Source: Petaurus breviceps papuanus (lineage: Eukaryota; Chordata; Mammalia; Diprotodontia; Petauridae). Taken from it: a stretch of 64,000 nucleotides of DNA. The notes under the pieces were generated by a model. It ran no database searches and was not told the DNA's origin. It worked only from the letters and a program-made list of their open reading frames with translations. Made by a program: the position numbers and the translations under genes. The stretch is taken from the NCBI GenBank assembly GCA_028583685.1, contig JAMXIF010001164.1:5601254-5665253 (forward strand), written 5' to 3'. Of this stretch, positions 52,409 through 63,814 are shown in pieces; the first letter of the stretch is position 1; the number at the start of each line of letters is the position of its first letter.

Positions 52409-52450
52409 ATCACCTCAATAATCCTTGTTTTCAACTTTGTCTACTTTTCT
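52409..52450 (+). repeat. Inverted duplication B, first arm
   Basis: From TCACCTCAATAATCCTTG to GTCTACTTTTCTT; reverse complement at 52966-53008 with one change in about 42. Confidence 0.85.
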
Positions 52451-52802
52451 TTTACTTTTCTTTTCTTTTTCATAGAGTAAAATAGTAGAATCCATCGGAA
52501 ACTATGGGGTCACCATGCTCCAGAGCTTTCATGTTAATGGGAAACCATCACAATCAGCTGGAAAGAGCCTCTGGAGCAGGGAGCTCCAATTGGAATCATG
52601 TAGAACTATTTATCAACAAGAAGAAATAAAAGAAAAAAAATTATAATATGCTATATAGAAAAGCAAAGGAAAACAGCTTATAGCCAAGGGAAATTTATTC
52701 TATAAAGTTGAGAAGAATCATACAGGAAAACAAAGAATTTTTAAAAAAATAGAGTTAATGACTTTTAAATGTTCTTTTTTGAGAAAGAAAATATTAGATA
52801 TA

Positions 52803-52919
52803 TCCAAGTCATGTAGACTCACAACCTAGGTGCCATCTTGGATTCTTCATTCTTTATCCCTCATATCCAATCTGTGGTTAAGTCCTCTCAATTTTACCTT
52901 TATAACATTTTTCATATAT
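52803..52919 (-). repeat. Inverted duplication A, second arm
   Basis: TCCAAGTCATGTAGACTCAC to CATTTTTCATATAT, inverted relative to 52193-52312. Confidence 0.85.
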
Positions 52920-52965
52920 TCAGATATATTCCTCTGCAAGTTCATGAAATGCAAACTGTACAAAG

Positions 52966-53008
52966 AAGAAAAGTAGACAAAGTTGAAAACAAGGATTATT
53001 GAAGTGAT
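52966..53008 (-). repeat. Inverted duplication B, second arm
   Basis: AAGAAAAGTAGACAAAGTTG to GGATTATTGAAGTGA, inverted relative to 52409-52450. It follows arm A instead of preceding it, so this is not a simple hairpin. Confidence 0.85.
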
Positions 53009-53099
53009 AAAACAAAAAGTTGGTTTAAGGATTAATAATACTAATTAATATTAATCCAAAAAACATGGAATCAAATATTAATAAAGAAGCTATACAACC

Positions 53100-53250
53100 T
53101 ATATTTTAAAAATTATTCACTTTGACCAGGTTGGATTTACACCAGGAATTCAAGATTCAACATTTGGGAAACTAAAAACATAATTAATGACAAAAAATTA
53201 TAAAGTATATGATGATACTTTGACAAAATATAGCAATGATTTCTACTGAG
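53100..53250 (+). repeat. L1 LINE ORF2 fragment
   Basis: ATTCACTTTGACCAGGTTGG, ATTTACACCAGGAATTCAAG and GACAAAATATAGCAATGATT are old L1 ORF2 wording. Confidence 0.55.
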
Positions 53251-53254
53251 TACA

Positions 53255-54015
53255 TAAACACATGGAAGAAGATCTGAGGGTTTTAGTGGACTCAAATATG
53301 AAGCTATAATGTGATCTGGCAGCCAAAGAAGTTAAGACCCTCTTTGGCTATATTAAGAGAAGTAGTGTGTCCAGGACTGAAACCCCAGTATACTGTGTCC
53401 TGATCAGACCTCATTTAGAGTACTCTATTCAGTTCTAGATACTATATTTTTGGAAGGGTGTGGTTAGACTGGAAGGCATACAGTAGAAGGAGATTAAGAG
53501 ATTGAACAGTTTTTCAAGACTATGCCATATGAGGATTAGTAGAAGGACTTGGGAATGATTAGCCTAGAAAAGACAACTTTAAAGATGACATGATAGCTAT
53601 ATTCACATATTTGAAGGTCATTTGGAAGATGGATAAGACTTTTCTGCTTGGACCCAGAAGGTAGAACTAGGAGCAGTGGGAAGTAGAAAAAGATTTAGTC
53701 TTAATGTAAATACTTTGGGGGTAACTAGGAGGTGCAGTGGATAAAATGCCAGATCTGGAATCAGAAAGACTCATCTTCCTGAGTTCAAATCTAGCCTTTT
53801 AGACACTTACTATGTGATACTGGGCAAGTTGCTTAACCCTGTTTACCTCAGTTTCTCCATCTGTAAAATGAATTGGAGAAGGAAATGGCAAACTGCTCTA
53901 GCATCTCTGCCAATAAAACCCCAAATGGAGTCAGGAAGAGTTGGACACAACTGAATGACAACCAACAACTTGCTAGGATAACAAATATTATCCCACAATG
54001 AAACTGGCTACTTTT
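53255..54015 (+). repeat. L3/CR1 LINE 3' region split by a MAR1-type SINE
   Basis: L3 53255-53705: GATCTGAGGGTTTTAGTGGA, CTGATCAGACCTCATTTAG, CAAGACTATGCCATATGAGG, AGAACTAGGAGCAGTGGG. MAR1 SINE 53711-53968: GTAACTAGGAGGTGCAGTGG, GTTTACCTCAGTTTCTCC, GAGTTGGACACAACTGAATG. L3 tail follows to about 54015. Confidence 0.65.
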
Positions 54016-54234
54016 GTAGAAAGGAGGTTACAAAGTGAGTGGATTAAAAAGATGATTATGATGTGCCCCTGACTTCAGTCTTGAGCTTAGTCTGAAAAGA
54101 AGGAATATAATTATAATCCAAAACAGAATATGGTAAATGCAAAGAAAAGTACAAGTAAAGCTCTTTGAGAGTTCAAAGAAGACCCCAGAGGCAGTAGTAC
54201 ATGGAGAAATGTTGAGAGTTAAGTCTCTGGGAAA

Positions 54235-54350
54235 AAATGTAGATATGACACACTTTTAAGTTTAATTTGCACCATTAACATTTTCACCATCACTTTCTTA
54301 AGTCAGACAATCAACAAAACAAATCAAGTCCTGATTTGTAGCATTTGCTG
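54235..54350. repeat. Unnamed dispersed repeat, copy 2
   Basis: AAGTTTAATTTGCACCATTA, TTCTTAAGTCAGACAATCAA, AATCAAGTCCTGATTTG. See 37270-37440. Confidence 0.5.
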
Positions 54351-54425
54351 ATTTCTAAAGTATAAATGCTTGCATTGAAAATTTAGCAATTTGCTCTTGA
54401 GTGTTCCTTCCAGTAAACTGTAGCT

Positions 54426-54426
<1 letters not shown>

Positions 54427-54468
<42 letters not shown>
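54427..54468 (+). repeat. (GT)n microsatellite
   Basis: Uninterrupted GT dinucleotides, about 21 units. Confidence 0.95.
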
Positions 54469-54469
<1 letters not shown>

Positions 54470-55084
54470 TAAGTGGAGTGACTTGGATAGATTTCATAGA
54501 GGTGACGGTTGATTCAGGCAATGAAGGAAACCAAGGGCATAGAAGGTCAGTTTATGCCACAACTACAGTTCATTTCTAAATTATGGAAGGTTAGATCATT
54601 TCCTATTGAGTCAGCTCTATCTCGACTCTTATCTTGGTGCCTTAAGGATCTAAGTTGGTACAGAGGAAACTGTGAAGGTGGGGAGAGGAGACTGAGAGGT
54701 TAGAGACTGACCCTCTGCCTATGGGACCCTCCTCTCAGCCTGAATAGGGAAAGTTTAGCAGTGATAGCCCTTTCTGCCGTTCCTCAGTTTCTCCTGTGTA
54801 TTTGTGATTCCTCTCCTTTCCTCTGCAAGTTGTAATCAATTGGGGAAGCATTTTTCCCTGGGAGAATTTAGGTTCCTTTCTGGGGGGCTTTAAAAACAAA
54901 GGTGACTGTATAAATGTATAAATTTATACAGGTCACCGTATAAATGATGTCCAGTGGGCTGTTGGAAATATGGGTCTGGAGCTCTGGAAGCTATCTGGGC
55001 TAGAGATATGCATTTGGTATGAATTTTCATAGAAATGAAAAGTGAAGCATACAAATAATGGGTGAGAAGATGAAGAGGAGCCAT

Positions 55085-55700
55085 TTGAGGAGAGAAGATG
55101 CATACCTAAAACAGCAAGAAGTGAATCAGAAGAAAGGATTGTCATGGAAGCTCTGAAAAGAGACAAATCAAGAAGGGAAGGCTATCCCATGGCACTGAAT
55201 GTGAAAAATCAAGAAAGATGAAGATTGAGGCCATTTGGGAAAGTCAATGGAAAGATCTTTGAGAAAAGCACATTGAGGAGATGGAAACCAGATGGCAAAG
55301 GGTTATGACACTAGTGAATAGTGAAGTAAAGGCATTGGGTATAAACTACTTTTTCAAGCAGTTTGTTAGTGCAAGTGAGGAGAGTGGAACAGAGTCGAGA
55401 GAAGTCTTCCTTTGGGGTAGGAAAGATCCAAACATGCTTTTAGATACAGGGGAAGGAGCCTGTGGTGAGAGAGACTGAAGATACAATAAAAAGAGATGAT
55501 TGAAAGAGAAAGGTCCTGGAGGAGGGAATGAGACTAAAAAACAAAACAAAACACAGGTTGTGGGTTGAGCCTGGGCAAACAGATGTCAGAAGGAAAGGAG
55601 AAGAGGAGTTTGTAAAAACTCAGAGAAGCTTTCAGGGTTAGTAGAGTTCATATTTATGGTTCTGATTTCCTCAGTAAATCAGGAAGGGAGGCCGTCTGGG
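55085..55700 (+). repeat. Long dispersed repeat, probable third copy
   Basis: AAGTGAATCAGAAGAAAGGA, GATGAAGATTGAGGCCATTT, GAAAGATCTTTGAGAAAAGC, TTTCAAGCAGTTTGTTAGTG. Style and order fit a further part of the 48125/51580 repeat. A short (TG)n is at 55876-55895. Confidence 0.4.
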
Positions 55701-56269
55701 GAGACCGAACAGCAAAAGGCTGGGGTTAATACCTTGAATAGAATGGGAAAGGTTTGGCACAATGACTTGGAAATATGACAGGGAGTCAGTAAGAGTGTTG
55801 ACTGACAAGGGAAGATGCTATTCCTCATCTAAACAACAAACTGTTGTTACATTTATACAAAATTATCTGCATGTGGTATGTGTGTGTGTGTGTGGAGGGG
55901 GGGGTGCGTATAGAGGGAAGTGTAGTCTAAGAGAGAAAGCCAGATGGGTACCAGGCAATTAGCAAGTGAGTGTCACTGTCAGAGGAAGAAGCATTTATTA
56001 GAATGACAGTTGACTCCTGTAAGGACAGGGCAGACAGGGAGCATGAATGGGAGCTCAAACCAGATGTGAGAAACACAAAACATCCAACTTCTGCTGATAC
56101 AACTTCTGCTGCAAACCAACACTTAATGAATGGGGAGGGGTGAAGGCGAGGGGCAAAGCAAATGACTGGCAGCAAACCTTAAGAAGTAAGTCTCCTGGCT
56201 TCTTGCAAGCCCCCTCAGAGTCCAACTCCATCCCCAATGAATTCATGCTTCTCCCTGACCCTCAGTCAA

Positions 56270-56400
56270 TCAACCAATCCGCATTTATTAGGCATCTGCT
56301 ACATGTCAGGTGCTGTGCTTGGCTTTGGGAATATAATAACAAAAATGAACCTGTTCCTGACCTCAAGGATCTTCCATTCGATTAGGGGAGACAACATGTA
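56270..56400 (+). repeat. Dispersed repeat, same family as 4595
   Basis: GCATTTATTAGGCATCTGCT, GGTGCTGTGCTTGGCTTTGG, CCTGACCTCAAGGATCTTCC. 56410-57170 holds little I recognise. Confidence 0.5.
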
Positions 56401-57179
56401 TATAAGTAAATATGCCCTTGCTTGTGTTTCTTTTTTTTTTTTAAGGAGATGTCACTGATCTGTTCCCTTTTCAGCAGTTTGAACCAGTGACCACATTCTT
56501 GTGCTCTCACAGACATTTCTTGGCAAAAAAAAAAAAAAAAGACTGTGACTTAGTACAGTGATGTAATACTTTCCTTTATTAATATGTCCCCCTGAAACCT
56601 CTTTTGCATCACTGGGGATTAATCTTCCTGACTTCCTGGATTTTGTGGTGCACTGTCCCACTCACTAAGGGGCATGATGAGACCTGCTCCCACACCAACA
56701 CCACCATCTTTTCTGCCAGGAATAAGTGCAAGCTCCCTAGTCCAGCCTTAATGCAGAGCAGCTGCTTATTCCTAAGGCCCAGGCCCTAACAGATTCAAAC
56801 CTTCATGCTAAGCTTTGGGACAAACCTGTTAATAAGAAAGCAAAATGGGAGCCTCTTGATGGCATTGACTGGTATTCTATGTCCCCCAGCACCCTTGGGA
56901 CTTGGTCTTCCATTCCTAAACTCTTCCACCATGCAGATACACTTTGTTAACTGAAATATTCCCAACATGAACTATATTATGCAGAGGCTTATGTCAGATT
57001 CTCAGCCCGTGCCCCCTCCCTGTATTCTGGGTTTAGCTTAGATTTCATAATAAATTCTTATACAGCATCTGCTAGATGCCAGCACTGTATTAAGTGCTAA
57101 GGTCATCCTAGAGCTCAATAACTTAATGATGAATTTCTCTAGTAAAAGCATTTTTGATATTTAAAAATCAAAAAATCAC

Positions 57180-57450
57180 AAAAATATTTAGAGCAACACT
57201 TTCTGTAGTAGTTAAGAATTGGAAACAGTCAATTGGGGAATGGCTAAACAAATTTTATCACATGAACGTGACATAATATTATTGTGCTATAAAAAGAGAT
57301 TTGAAGAATGGAGGAATTTGAAGAATGGGCAAGTCACTTAAGAATACAGAGAAGTTTGAGAAGAATTTTATGAACTGAAGCAAAGTGAAGTAAGAAGAAC
57401 TAGGAAAATAATATGAATGATGACAAAAGTAATATAAAAGGAAAGATAGG
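57180..57450 (+). repeat. L1 LINE 3' ORF2 fragment
   Basis: Sense L1: AGAATTGGAAACAGTCAATT, GGGGAATGGCTAAACAAATT, ATATTATTGTGCTATAAAAA, ATTTTATGAACTGAAGC. Confidence 0.65.
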
Positions 57451-57690
57451 GATAGGGACTAGATCTTTGATTTTCATTGATATAGGGAACTCCCAGGTAA
57501 AGACTCTTTCTAGTAACACAGGTAATAGGGCCTGGTACCTTCTATTTATAGTATAAAGTTATCTAGGGTAGTAGTTCTCAAAGCATGGTCCAGGGATTCC
57601 CAGGGAACCCTGATGTCCTTTCAGGGAATCTATGAGGTAAAAATGATTTTTTATAATAATACTAAGATATTTTAATTTCTAATATGGTAA

Positions 57691-58528
57691 TGATGAGGGA
57701 GTGATAGGTGTTTAGGAGCTCCAATGACCAGAGTCCCTCGGTGGGCAGTCTGGAATGAATTCACAGGACCCAAGCAATCTTTTAAGTCAGGATTATAAAA
57801 GTTTATTGCTATGCTTTACAGTGGGCAAGAATTCTTAGGAAACCTGCAACCTTAAAGAAGTCATAGTATAGTTTATAGAGTTACAAGAGTAAATCAGATG
57901 TCAATTATGCTAACTAGGTGAGTAAGGGTGGGATTAGGAAGGAGTTAAGGAGTGGTCAGTGCTTAAAGAAACATGCACGTGTAATATGTACGGTGCAGGC
58001 GTATTGCCCATAATTCACTGGGAAATAGCCCAAGGAGGTGTGGTTTTAGGCTTGAAATGTCACTAAGTCAGCTAGTGGTCAGGGCTGACTGAGAAATGCC
58101 TAGTCTGCCACCCATCAGCGTCATGTTTGACAAGATAGATGTTGGGAACCTAGGCTAACGGCGTTTCAGGATGGGCCTAATTGGCTGAGGCGTTAACTTA
58201 CAGATAGTGCATTGAAGGATTCATAGGTACTGCTGGCCATTATACTAGGGGGAGATAACATTTGTCTAAGCTAAAAAAGTTTATAGATGGTTTAGTAAAG
58301 GATTCATAGGTGTAGCTTGTTATTGTACCAAGCAGAGAGAAGCAGTCATGAATTGTTGCTAGGCAGAGTGCTGGCAGGGGGAAGGGGCAGAGTTAATGCT
58401 CTGAGGCTGGGGGCGGGGAGAGAAGGGGGCTAAGAGGGTGTGTGTGGAAATGTGATTTTACAAACTGGTTTTACAAAGTGATGTTGCAAATTGATGTTAC
58501 AAACATAAACACCCCAAGCACTCCATCA
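57691..58528 (-). mobile_element. Solo LTR (endogenous retrovirus fossil), 838 bp, nested in the hAT
   Basis: Ends TGATG...CATCA, with 4-bp GTAA at 57687-57690 and 58529-58532. The AATAAA signal is on the - strand (TTTATT at 57802-57807), near the 3' end of the LTR. No internal region remains. A 4-bp duplication fits a class I (gamma-like) element; family name unknown. Younger than the hAT that holds it. Confidence 0.75.
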
Positions 58529-58532
58529 GTAA

Positions 58533-58790
58533 CATTGCCCTTTTGGGCAATGGATACAACAATGGACCTGGAGTCAGGAAGACCTGAGCTCAAATACAGC
58601 CTCAGACACTCCCTAGCTTGTGTGACCTCAGGCAAGTCGTTTAACCTGGTTTGCCACAATTTCTTCATCTGTAAAATGATCTGGAGAAGGAAACAGCAAA
58701 CCACTCCAGTATCTCTGCCAAGAAAACCACAGTGAGGTCATGAAGCATTGGACACGACTGAAAGGACTGAAAAACAACACAATATATTGA
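58533..58790 (+). repeat. MAR1-type SINE nested in the hAT
   Basis: TGGACCTGGAGTCAGGAAGA, GCTCAAATACAGCCTCAGAC, CTTGTGTGACCTCAGGC, CACTCCAGTATCTCTGCC, TTGGACACGACTGAAAGG. The 5' part (GGCAGCTAGG) is missing. Confidence 0.7.
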
Positions 58791-58884
58791 TGGCTATGAC
58801 CCATATAAAAAGCTCTTCGGCGTGTTTTTAAGAGTGTAAAGGGGTTCTGAGACCAAACAGTTTGAGAACTGCTGATCTAGGGCG

Positions 58885-59000
58885 CTGGGAGGTTAAGGTT
58901 CTTGCCTAGAGTCAAACAGTCAACAAGTGTTAGAGGCAAAACTTGAATCCAGATCTTTCTGGCTAACCCTCTAGCCCCTACAACACACTGCTTCTCACAA
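58885..59000 (-). repeat. MIR SINE
   Basis: GGGAGGTTAAGGTTCTTGCC, GTCAAACAGTCAACAAGTG. Follows directly on the hAT duplication. Confidence 0.5.
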
Positions 59001-59664
59001 GTGGGAAGAATAGGAAAAATTCAAAAGTGAATATGGTAAGCTTGGCCTGAAGAAGATATATTAGCACCAACATCCCTCCTCTCTTGGCAGATTTGGGGTA
59101 TTATAGGTATTGAACACTCCAGATACTGTTGGAAGTGATTATAGTATTGGCCAGTTTTGGAAAGCTGCTTTCTCCCCCCTTTTCTTTTTGATTCTTTGTT
59201 ATGGAGAATGGCTCCCTGGGTGGAGGAAGGGCAATGGATATATTGGGAAAGGAAGGTGATGTAATGCCAGAAGAGAGCAATAAAAATTAAAAGAAAAAGC
59301 TAAGAACCACAGACACTTCATCTGCAGGTCTAAGAAAGCTGTCCTTTTAAACTAAGGTTATACTAAGTCAGGGAGTTACAAATATTGTTGCGCATCCTAA
59401 CATAAAAATGAATGAATGAAAAGACTATGGTATTAATGACCAAGCACACAATTGTACAATGGGGAATACCCTGTGAATTAGTCTTGAAAACTCAATTTTT
59501 GAACAACCTTCATGCAGATTGATGTGTCTCTTGGCATCAAGGCTTATTTAGACATTAGTAGGGAAGGAGGCTGAAAATAATTATACTGTCAGATCAAATC
59601 TTCTGCATGTCTTGGAGTTTTTCAAGCAACATTGTTTATAAGAGACGGGATGAATCATAGATAG

Positions 59665-59830
59665 ACTGGGAATGGAAAGAACACTGTCTCTGGAATCAGA
59701 GGGTCTGGGTTCGTATTTCACCTTTGACACTGACTACTCAAATGGTCTTGGACATTTCCCTGGGCCTCCATTTCCTTATCTGTAAGATAGCGGAGTTGAA
59801 CTAAAAGGTCTCTGAAGTCCCTTTCAGAAG
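59665..59830 (+). repeat. MIR SINE
   Basis: GGGTCTGGGTTCGTATTTC, CCTCCATTTCCTTATCTG. Confidence 0.55.
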
Positions 59831-60289
59831 AAACAAGATTCAGTGACCACTGTGAATTGAAGTTAAACAGGGAACCAGGCTGAGAATCTAGGGGCTTCTG
59901 CAGAACACTTTGGTTTAAAAGCTTTCAGCAATCATACTTTGTTTTTCAATTGCAAACACTAGAGCGTTTAATAAAAAAGATTTGAAATGGAGAGCAGGTC
60001 CCTGGAGTCATCAAGGAATGGTGGAAGGAGCAAGTATATGCTGGAGTCACTAATTAAAGCTGAATGGTTGGGGGCAGGGTACAACTGAGTACAACATATG
60101 GCAAGGTTTGATTTTAAGATTACAGAGACACCAGAACTGGATGGCAAAGTCCCCTTTGGAGGACAGACTTGGGAGGGAGGCCATGATAGGGTTAGGAAAG
60201 AGAATGAGCCTTGGCTGGGGTGGACAGGCTGAAGAGAACAGATGACCCAAAGAGGCTGAACCACTTAATTTATATCTCACTTTTCACAC

Positions 60290-61200
60290 AAAGAGAATGA
60301 TGTTCAGAATGAGGACAGAACTAAAATCATTAAGAGATAATTGAAACTCAGGATAAATGAGGAAGGGGATGGACAGTAAGAGAGGTTCAAGCTGTCCTTA
60401 ATGACTTCAGGTCACCTGACCCAGCCAAATGATATCCAAGGCACTGAAAATATACTCCAAGAACACATTTGTCAGATATTTTTGAGGAAGTCATGGAGTA
60501 CAGGAGAGATAATATAGGACTGAAGACAAACAAATGCTGTACCAATTTTCAAAAGGCAGAATAAGGTGGAATTTTTCAACCTATAAAATTCATTATTAAA
60601 AAAAATTGAGAATGAATTATTAACAGGCTTGATTGGGAGCACTTAGAAAGGGAAGTGACAAGCACTAGTAACCACTATAGATTCCCCTCATTCTTTCCAC
60701 ATTTATTAAGTGCTTACTTACTATGCCCTCAACATACAAAATCAAAACAAAACAATTTCTGCCTTCAAGGAGTTTATATTCTATTCAGGGAGGTGGTAAG
60801 TAAACAACAGGTACAATGAGAAGAAAATACAAACTATGCACAATGTACAAAGCAAGTTTGAGGAGAAGGCATTAAAAATGGAAAAATTAGAAAAGTCTTC
60901 AAAAAATTACTAGATAAAGTGCCACAAAAGTATATCTGAATTTTAAACAAGCATTTAATAAAACCCATCAAGATATCAAACAGTATTAAACAAGTGACAA
61001 ACAATTGTTGAATGGGGTAGATTTAGAGCTGGTTGAATGAAAGGATCAACTGAATATTGATATAAGTCCTGAGGAAGGTTTCTAAAAGTATTCTACAGGA
61101 CCCTCTCCTTGGCCCTGTTCAAATAAATATTTTTTTAAAACCTTGGATGAAGACAGTATGTTTGTCAGTTTTGTAGATTATACAAAACTGGAAATGAATG
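60290..61200 (+). repeat. L3/CR1-like LINE with dispersed repeat inside
   Basis: GGTCACCTGACCCAGCC, CCAAGGCACTGAAAATATAC, CAAGCATTTAATAAAACCC, CTTGGCCCTGTTCAAATAAA, AACCTTGGATGAAGACAG, GTAGATTATACAAAACTGG. A 4595-family copy lies at 60695-60800 (TTTATTAAGTGCTTACTTAC). Confidence 0.5.
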
Positions 61201-61624
61201 GGAACTAAAGAACACGGCATTTTTCTTAGCCTCAGTTTCCCCCCTCGAGAAAGGATTATGTGTTTCCAAAGATTCCTAAAATAGTTTGAGGTCCATGGGT
61301 AAAACAGTTCATTTGACTAAATGTCTGTGGACATTAATTTTAGAATTAGTACATGGTTTCAAAATGGTAACAAAACAAAACATTTTTGGCATGATTATTT
61401 CCTACACTGACTATCAAAATTTTGTTTATTCCATATTTGTTGCCATATTTTAGTTATTTTCCCTAAAGAAAGAACAAGATAATATTGTTTCCAATTTTTC
61501 CTCTTATGGATTTTTTCAGTTTTCCCCTTCTAAGACACCTGTTTTGTTCATAGTAATGGCCCAAAGCATGTTCTTGTTTTAGCTGACTAATTTTAGATAA
61601 TTTTATATTACTAATTCAATTATC

Positions 61625-61910
61625 CCAAGATCTCAGAGTTGGAAGGGAAAGACATTGGAGGTCATCTCATCCAAAGCATTCTAAACAAGCAGATCCCCTC
61701 CCCTTGGTGATAGGAATCTTTGATTTCTTGAGGCCCTACACTGTGCTTTTGGAAAGTTCTAATTGTTAGGAAGTTTTCCCTAACATGAAGCCTAAATGGA
61801 CCTCCTGGCAACTTGTACCCATATCTCCTCTAGAGCCAAGCAGAACAAGTCTGCCCCTTCCTTCCACATGTCAGCTCTTCAAAACCTTGAAACCCCAATC
61901 ACACTCTTCC
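61625..61910 (-). repeat. L3/CR1 LINE 3' end
   Basis: Antisense L3: AGATCTCAGAGTTGGAAGGG, CTAATTGTTAGGAAGTTTTC, AGCCAAGCAGAACAAGTC, TTCAAAACCTTGAAACCCC. Confidence 0.65.
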
Positions 61911-62269
61911 AAAGGCAAAGTGGGTGTCTAGGATAAGTGAAGACTTGGAGTACACAAATAATAGCTGAGGCTCCCAAGCAAAAGTGGCCTAGATTAATGG
62001 AAGAATTCTGCACTGCAAGAAGGCCAATGAGAGCAGGGATTTTGTTATTTTGCAATATAAACATATGCTTATATGTATTATAGGAAGGAGATAGCTCCTA
62101 TTGCTAATGTCTTTCTGGAGCAGACTGGCCGCCATGACTCAGACCCAGGGAGTGGATATGAGTGATAAACTTATGCTGATTCTTACATCCCCATATTTAC
62201 ACCTTACCTTTTATTCAGTGGTGCCTGATCAACCCATGAGAGTCCTCAAATCCCAGTCATAAAAAACAT

Positions 62270-62820
62270 TTCCCTGACTTTCCCTTCATATTGACCTTCA
62301 TATTCTATCAGATACCAAATCTTATCAATTCTTCCTTTCTTTTTTTGTTTTTTGGAGGGCAATTGGGGTTAAGTGACTTTCCCAAGGTCACATGGCTAGT
62401 TTTTGTGTTAAATGTCTGAGACTGCATTTGAACTCAGGTCCTCCTGACTCCAGGGCCGGTGCTCTATTCACTGGGCCACCTAGCCACCCCTTTATCAATC
62501 CTTCCTTCACAATTTCTCTCATATGTACTCTTCCCTTCTATTTCTACTACCACTGCCCAAGTTCTTGCCTTATTCCCTCAGGCTTAGACAATTATAATAG
62601 CCTTCTAGATGGCCCTGTCTCTAATTTCTCTCATCTCCAATATACTCTGTACATTACTACCACCAAATATGGGGTACCTTCTGTATCCCACCAAATCTTC
62701 CCATGGAACTGCTTTGATCAGGTTTTTTTTTTCTTAAAACCTCCTTCTTACCTATCAAATAAATTCTAAACTACCTAGCCTGGTATTTAAGGTCCTTCAC
62801 AATCCAGCCCTAAGTTAAAT
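62270..62820 (+). repeat. L2 LINE, split by a SINE
   Basis: TCCCTGACTTTCCCTTCATA, GCTTAGACAATTATAATAGC, CTTCTAGATGGCCCTGTC, CAAATAAATTCTAAACTACC, AAGGTCCTTCACAATCCAGC. Confidence 0.65.
62340..62490 (-). repeat. Marsupial SINE, ACACAAAAA subfamily, in L2
   Basis: Antisense: TTTTTTGGAGGGCAATTGGG, CACATGGCTAGTTTTTGTG, CTCCTGACTCCAGGGCC. Flanks TTATCAATTCTTCCTTTC and TTATCAATCCTTCCTTCA suggest a long target duplication. Confidence 0.8.
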
Positions 62821-62929
62821 CTGTAGAAGCAAAAGTTGCATCTCAGAATTCTGAGTTTTAGGTTTCAGACTTTCAAAAAACTAAATTCTAGCTTCAGAAA
62901 TCGTTAATTTTTACACTTGCCCAGTTTTG

Positions 62930-63800
62930 TCTTTACTACAGACTGGATTCTTCACAGCTGCTGGCAACTAAAGATTATTATTGAGTGATGGCGTTACTGT
63001 TACTAGACAGTATCTAATTATTTTCCTTCAAGATCAATGCACAAAGTTGATACTTTGTGGTCCATAATTGTAGCCATTCTCCCTACAGGTCAGGGTTGAG
63101 AGATGCTGCAAGAAGCACAATATTATTATCATTATTGTTATTTGTGGTACGAGATGAATGCATTGTGTTTCTCAGTAGCCAGGTTAGAAATGCTTTGCTT
63201 CTGTTCCAAGTTCCTTTTGTTCTTTTGCACAACCTTGGACCATCCAGAGACAAGCCATATTCTTCAGCTTGACAAATACCAAGTGAGTTGTTTTCATTTC
63301 CACAATCAAACTACCTGTTATCTGCCATTCCAGGTTTAGGAATCACTCCAAGTGAAGAAGGATGCCTCATGGATGGGGAAATATGGCTATTTCATTAGTA
63401 GGCATGTAGCACTGCCAGCTTGGCCTTTTCACATAGTGGATCTAAGTTGCCGTCACCTCCTAGGGAATAAAAATTCAGTTGGTTAGCTTTCTCCACAGTC
63501 CAGTATTATTTTATTAAACCATTTAACTTCTCTTAAAAAGGGATCTCTAAAAACAATTAGAAGGATGAATGTAATACTTACTAATCTTTAGCAGGACCAA
63601 TAGTGAGACTGACAAAGTTTTAAATTCAGCTCATGATGCTGAGAAATGAGTAAATTCAGTCACATGTAGTCTTTGGATAGAATTTTTTTACAAAGTAATC
63701 TCTGATGCTAGAGTAAGCCCTTCAGTTGAGTTTGTAATGGGATATTTCTTAGGATATTGCCTTTAATTATCCTAGAAAACCTTGTTATGCTTTTCAAATG
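62930..63800. other. Unclassified sequence
   Basis: About 0.9 kb in which I recognise no gene and no named repeat. TATTATTATCATTATTG at 63120 is low complexity. Confidence 0.4.
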
Positions 63801-63814
63801 GACCTATACCTTTG

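Larger units (their letters stand above)
51580..52420 (+). repeat. Long dispersed repeat, second copy
   Basis: GGAAGGCACTAGCATTAAGG, GGATCAGGAAAGGCTTCATA, GAATGCTAAACAGAATTTTA, GGCATGGTCAGACCTGC, GGTAAAATTGAGAGGACTTA, GATAATGAATTCTATTTTGG. It is interrupted by the direct repeat at 52043-52129. Confidence 0.55.
57569..58874. mobile_element. hAT MITE with nested LTR and SINE, perfect 8-bp target duplication
   Basis: Starts TAGTAGTTCTCAAAGCATGG and ends CAGTTTGAGAACTGCTG. ATCTAGGG occurs at 57561-57568 and again at 58875-58882. Internal hAT text is at 57569-57690 and about 58785-58874 (GTGTAAAGGGGTTCTGAGAC). Without the inserts it would be about 210 bp. Confidence 0.8.
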
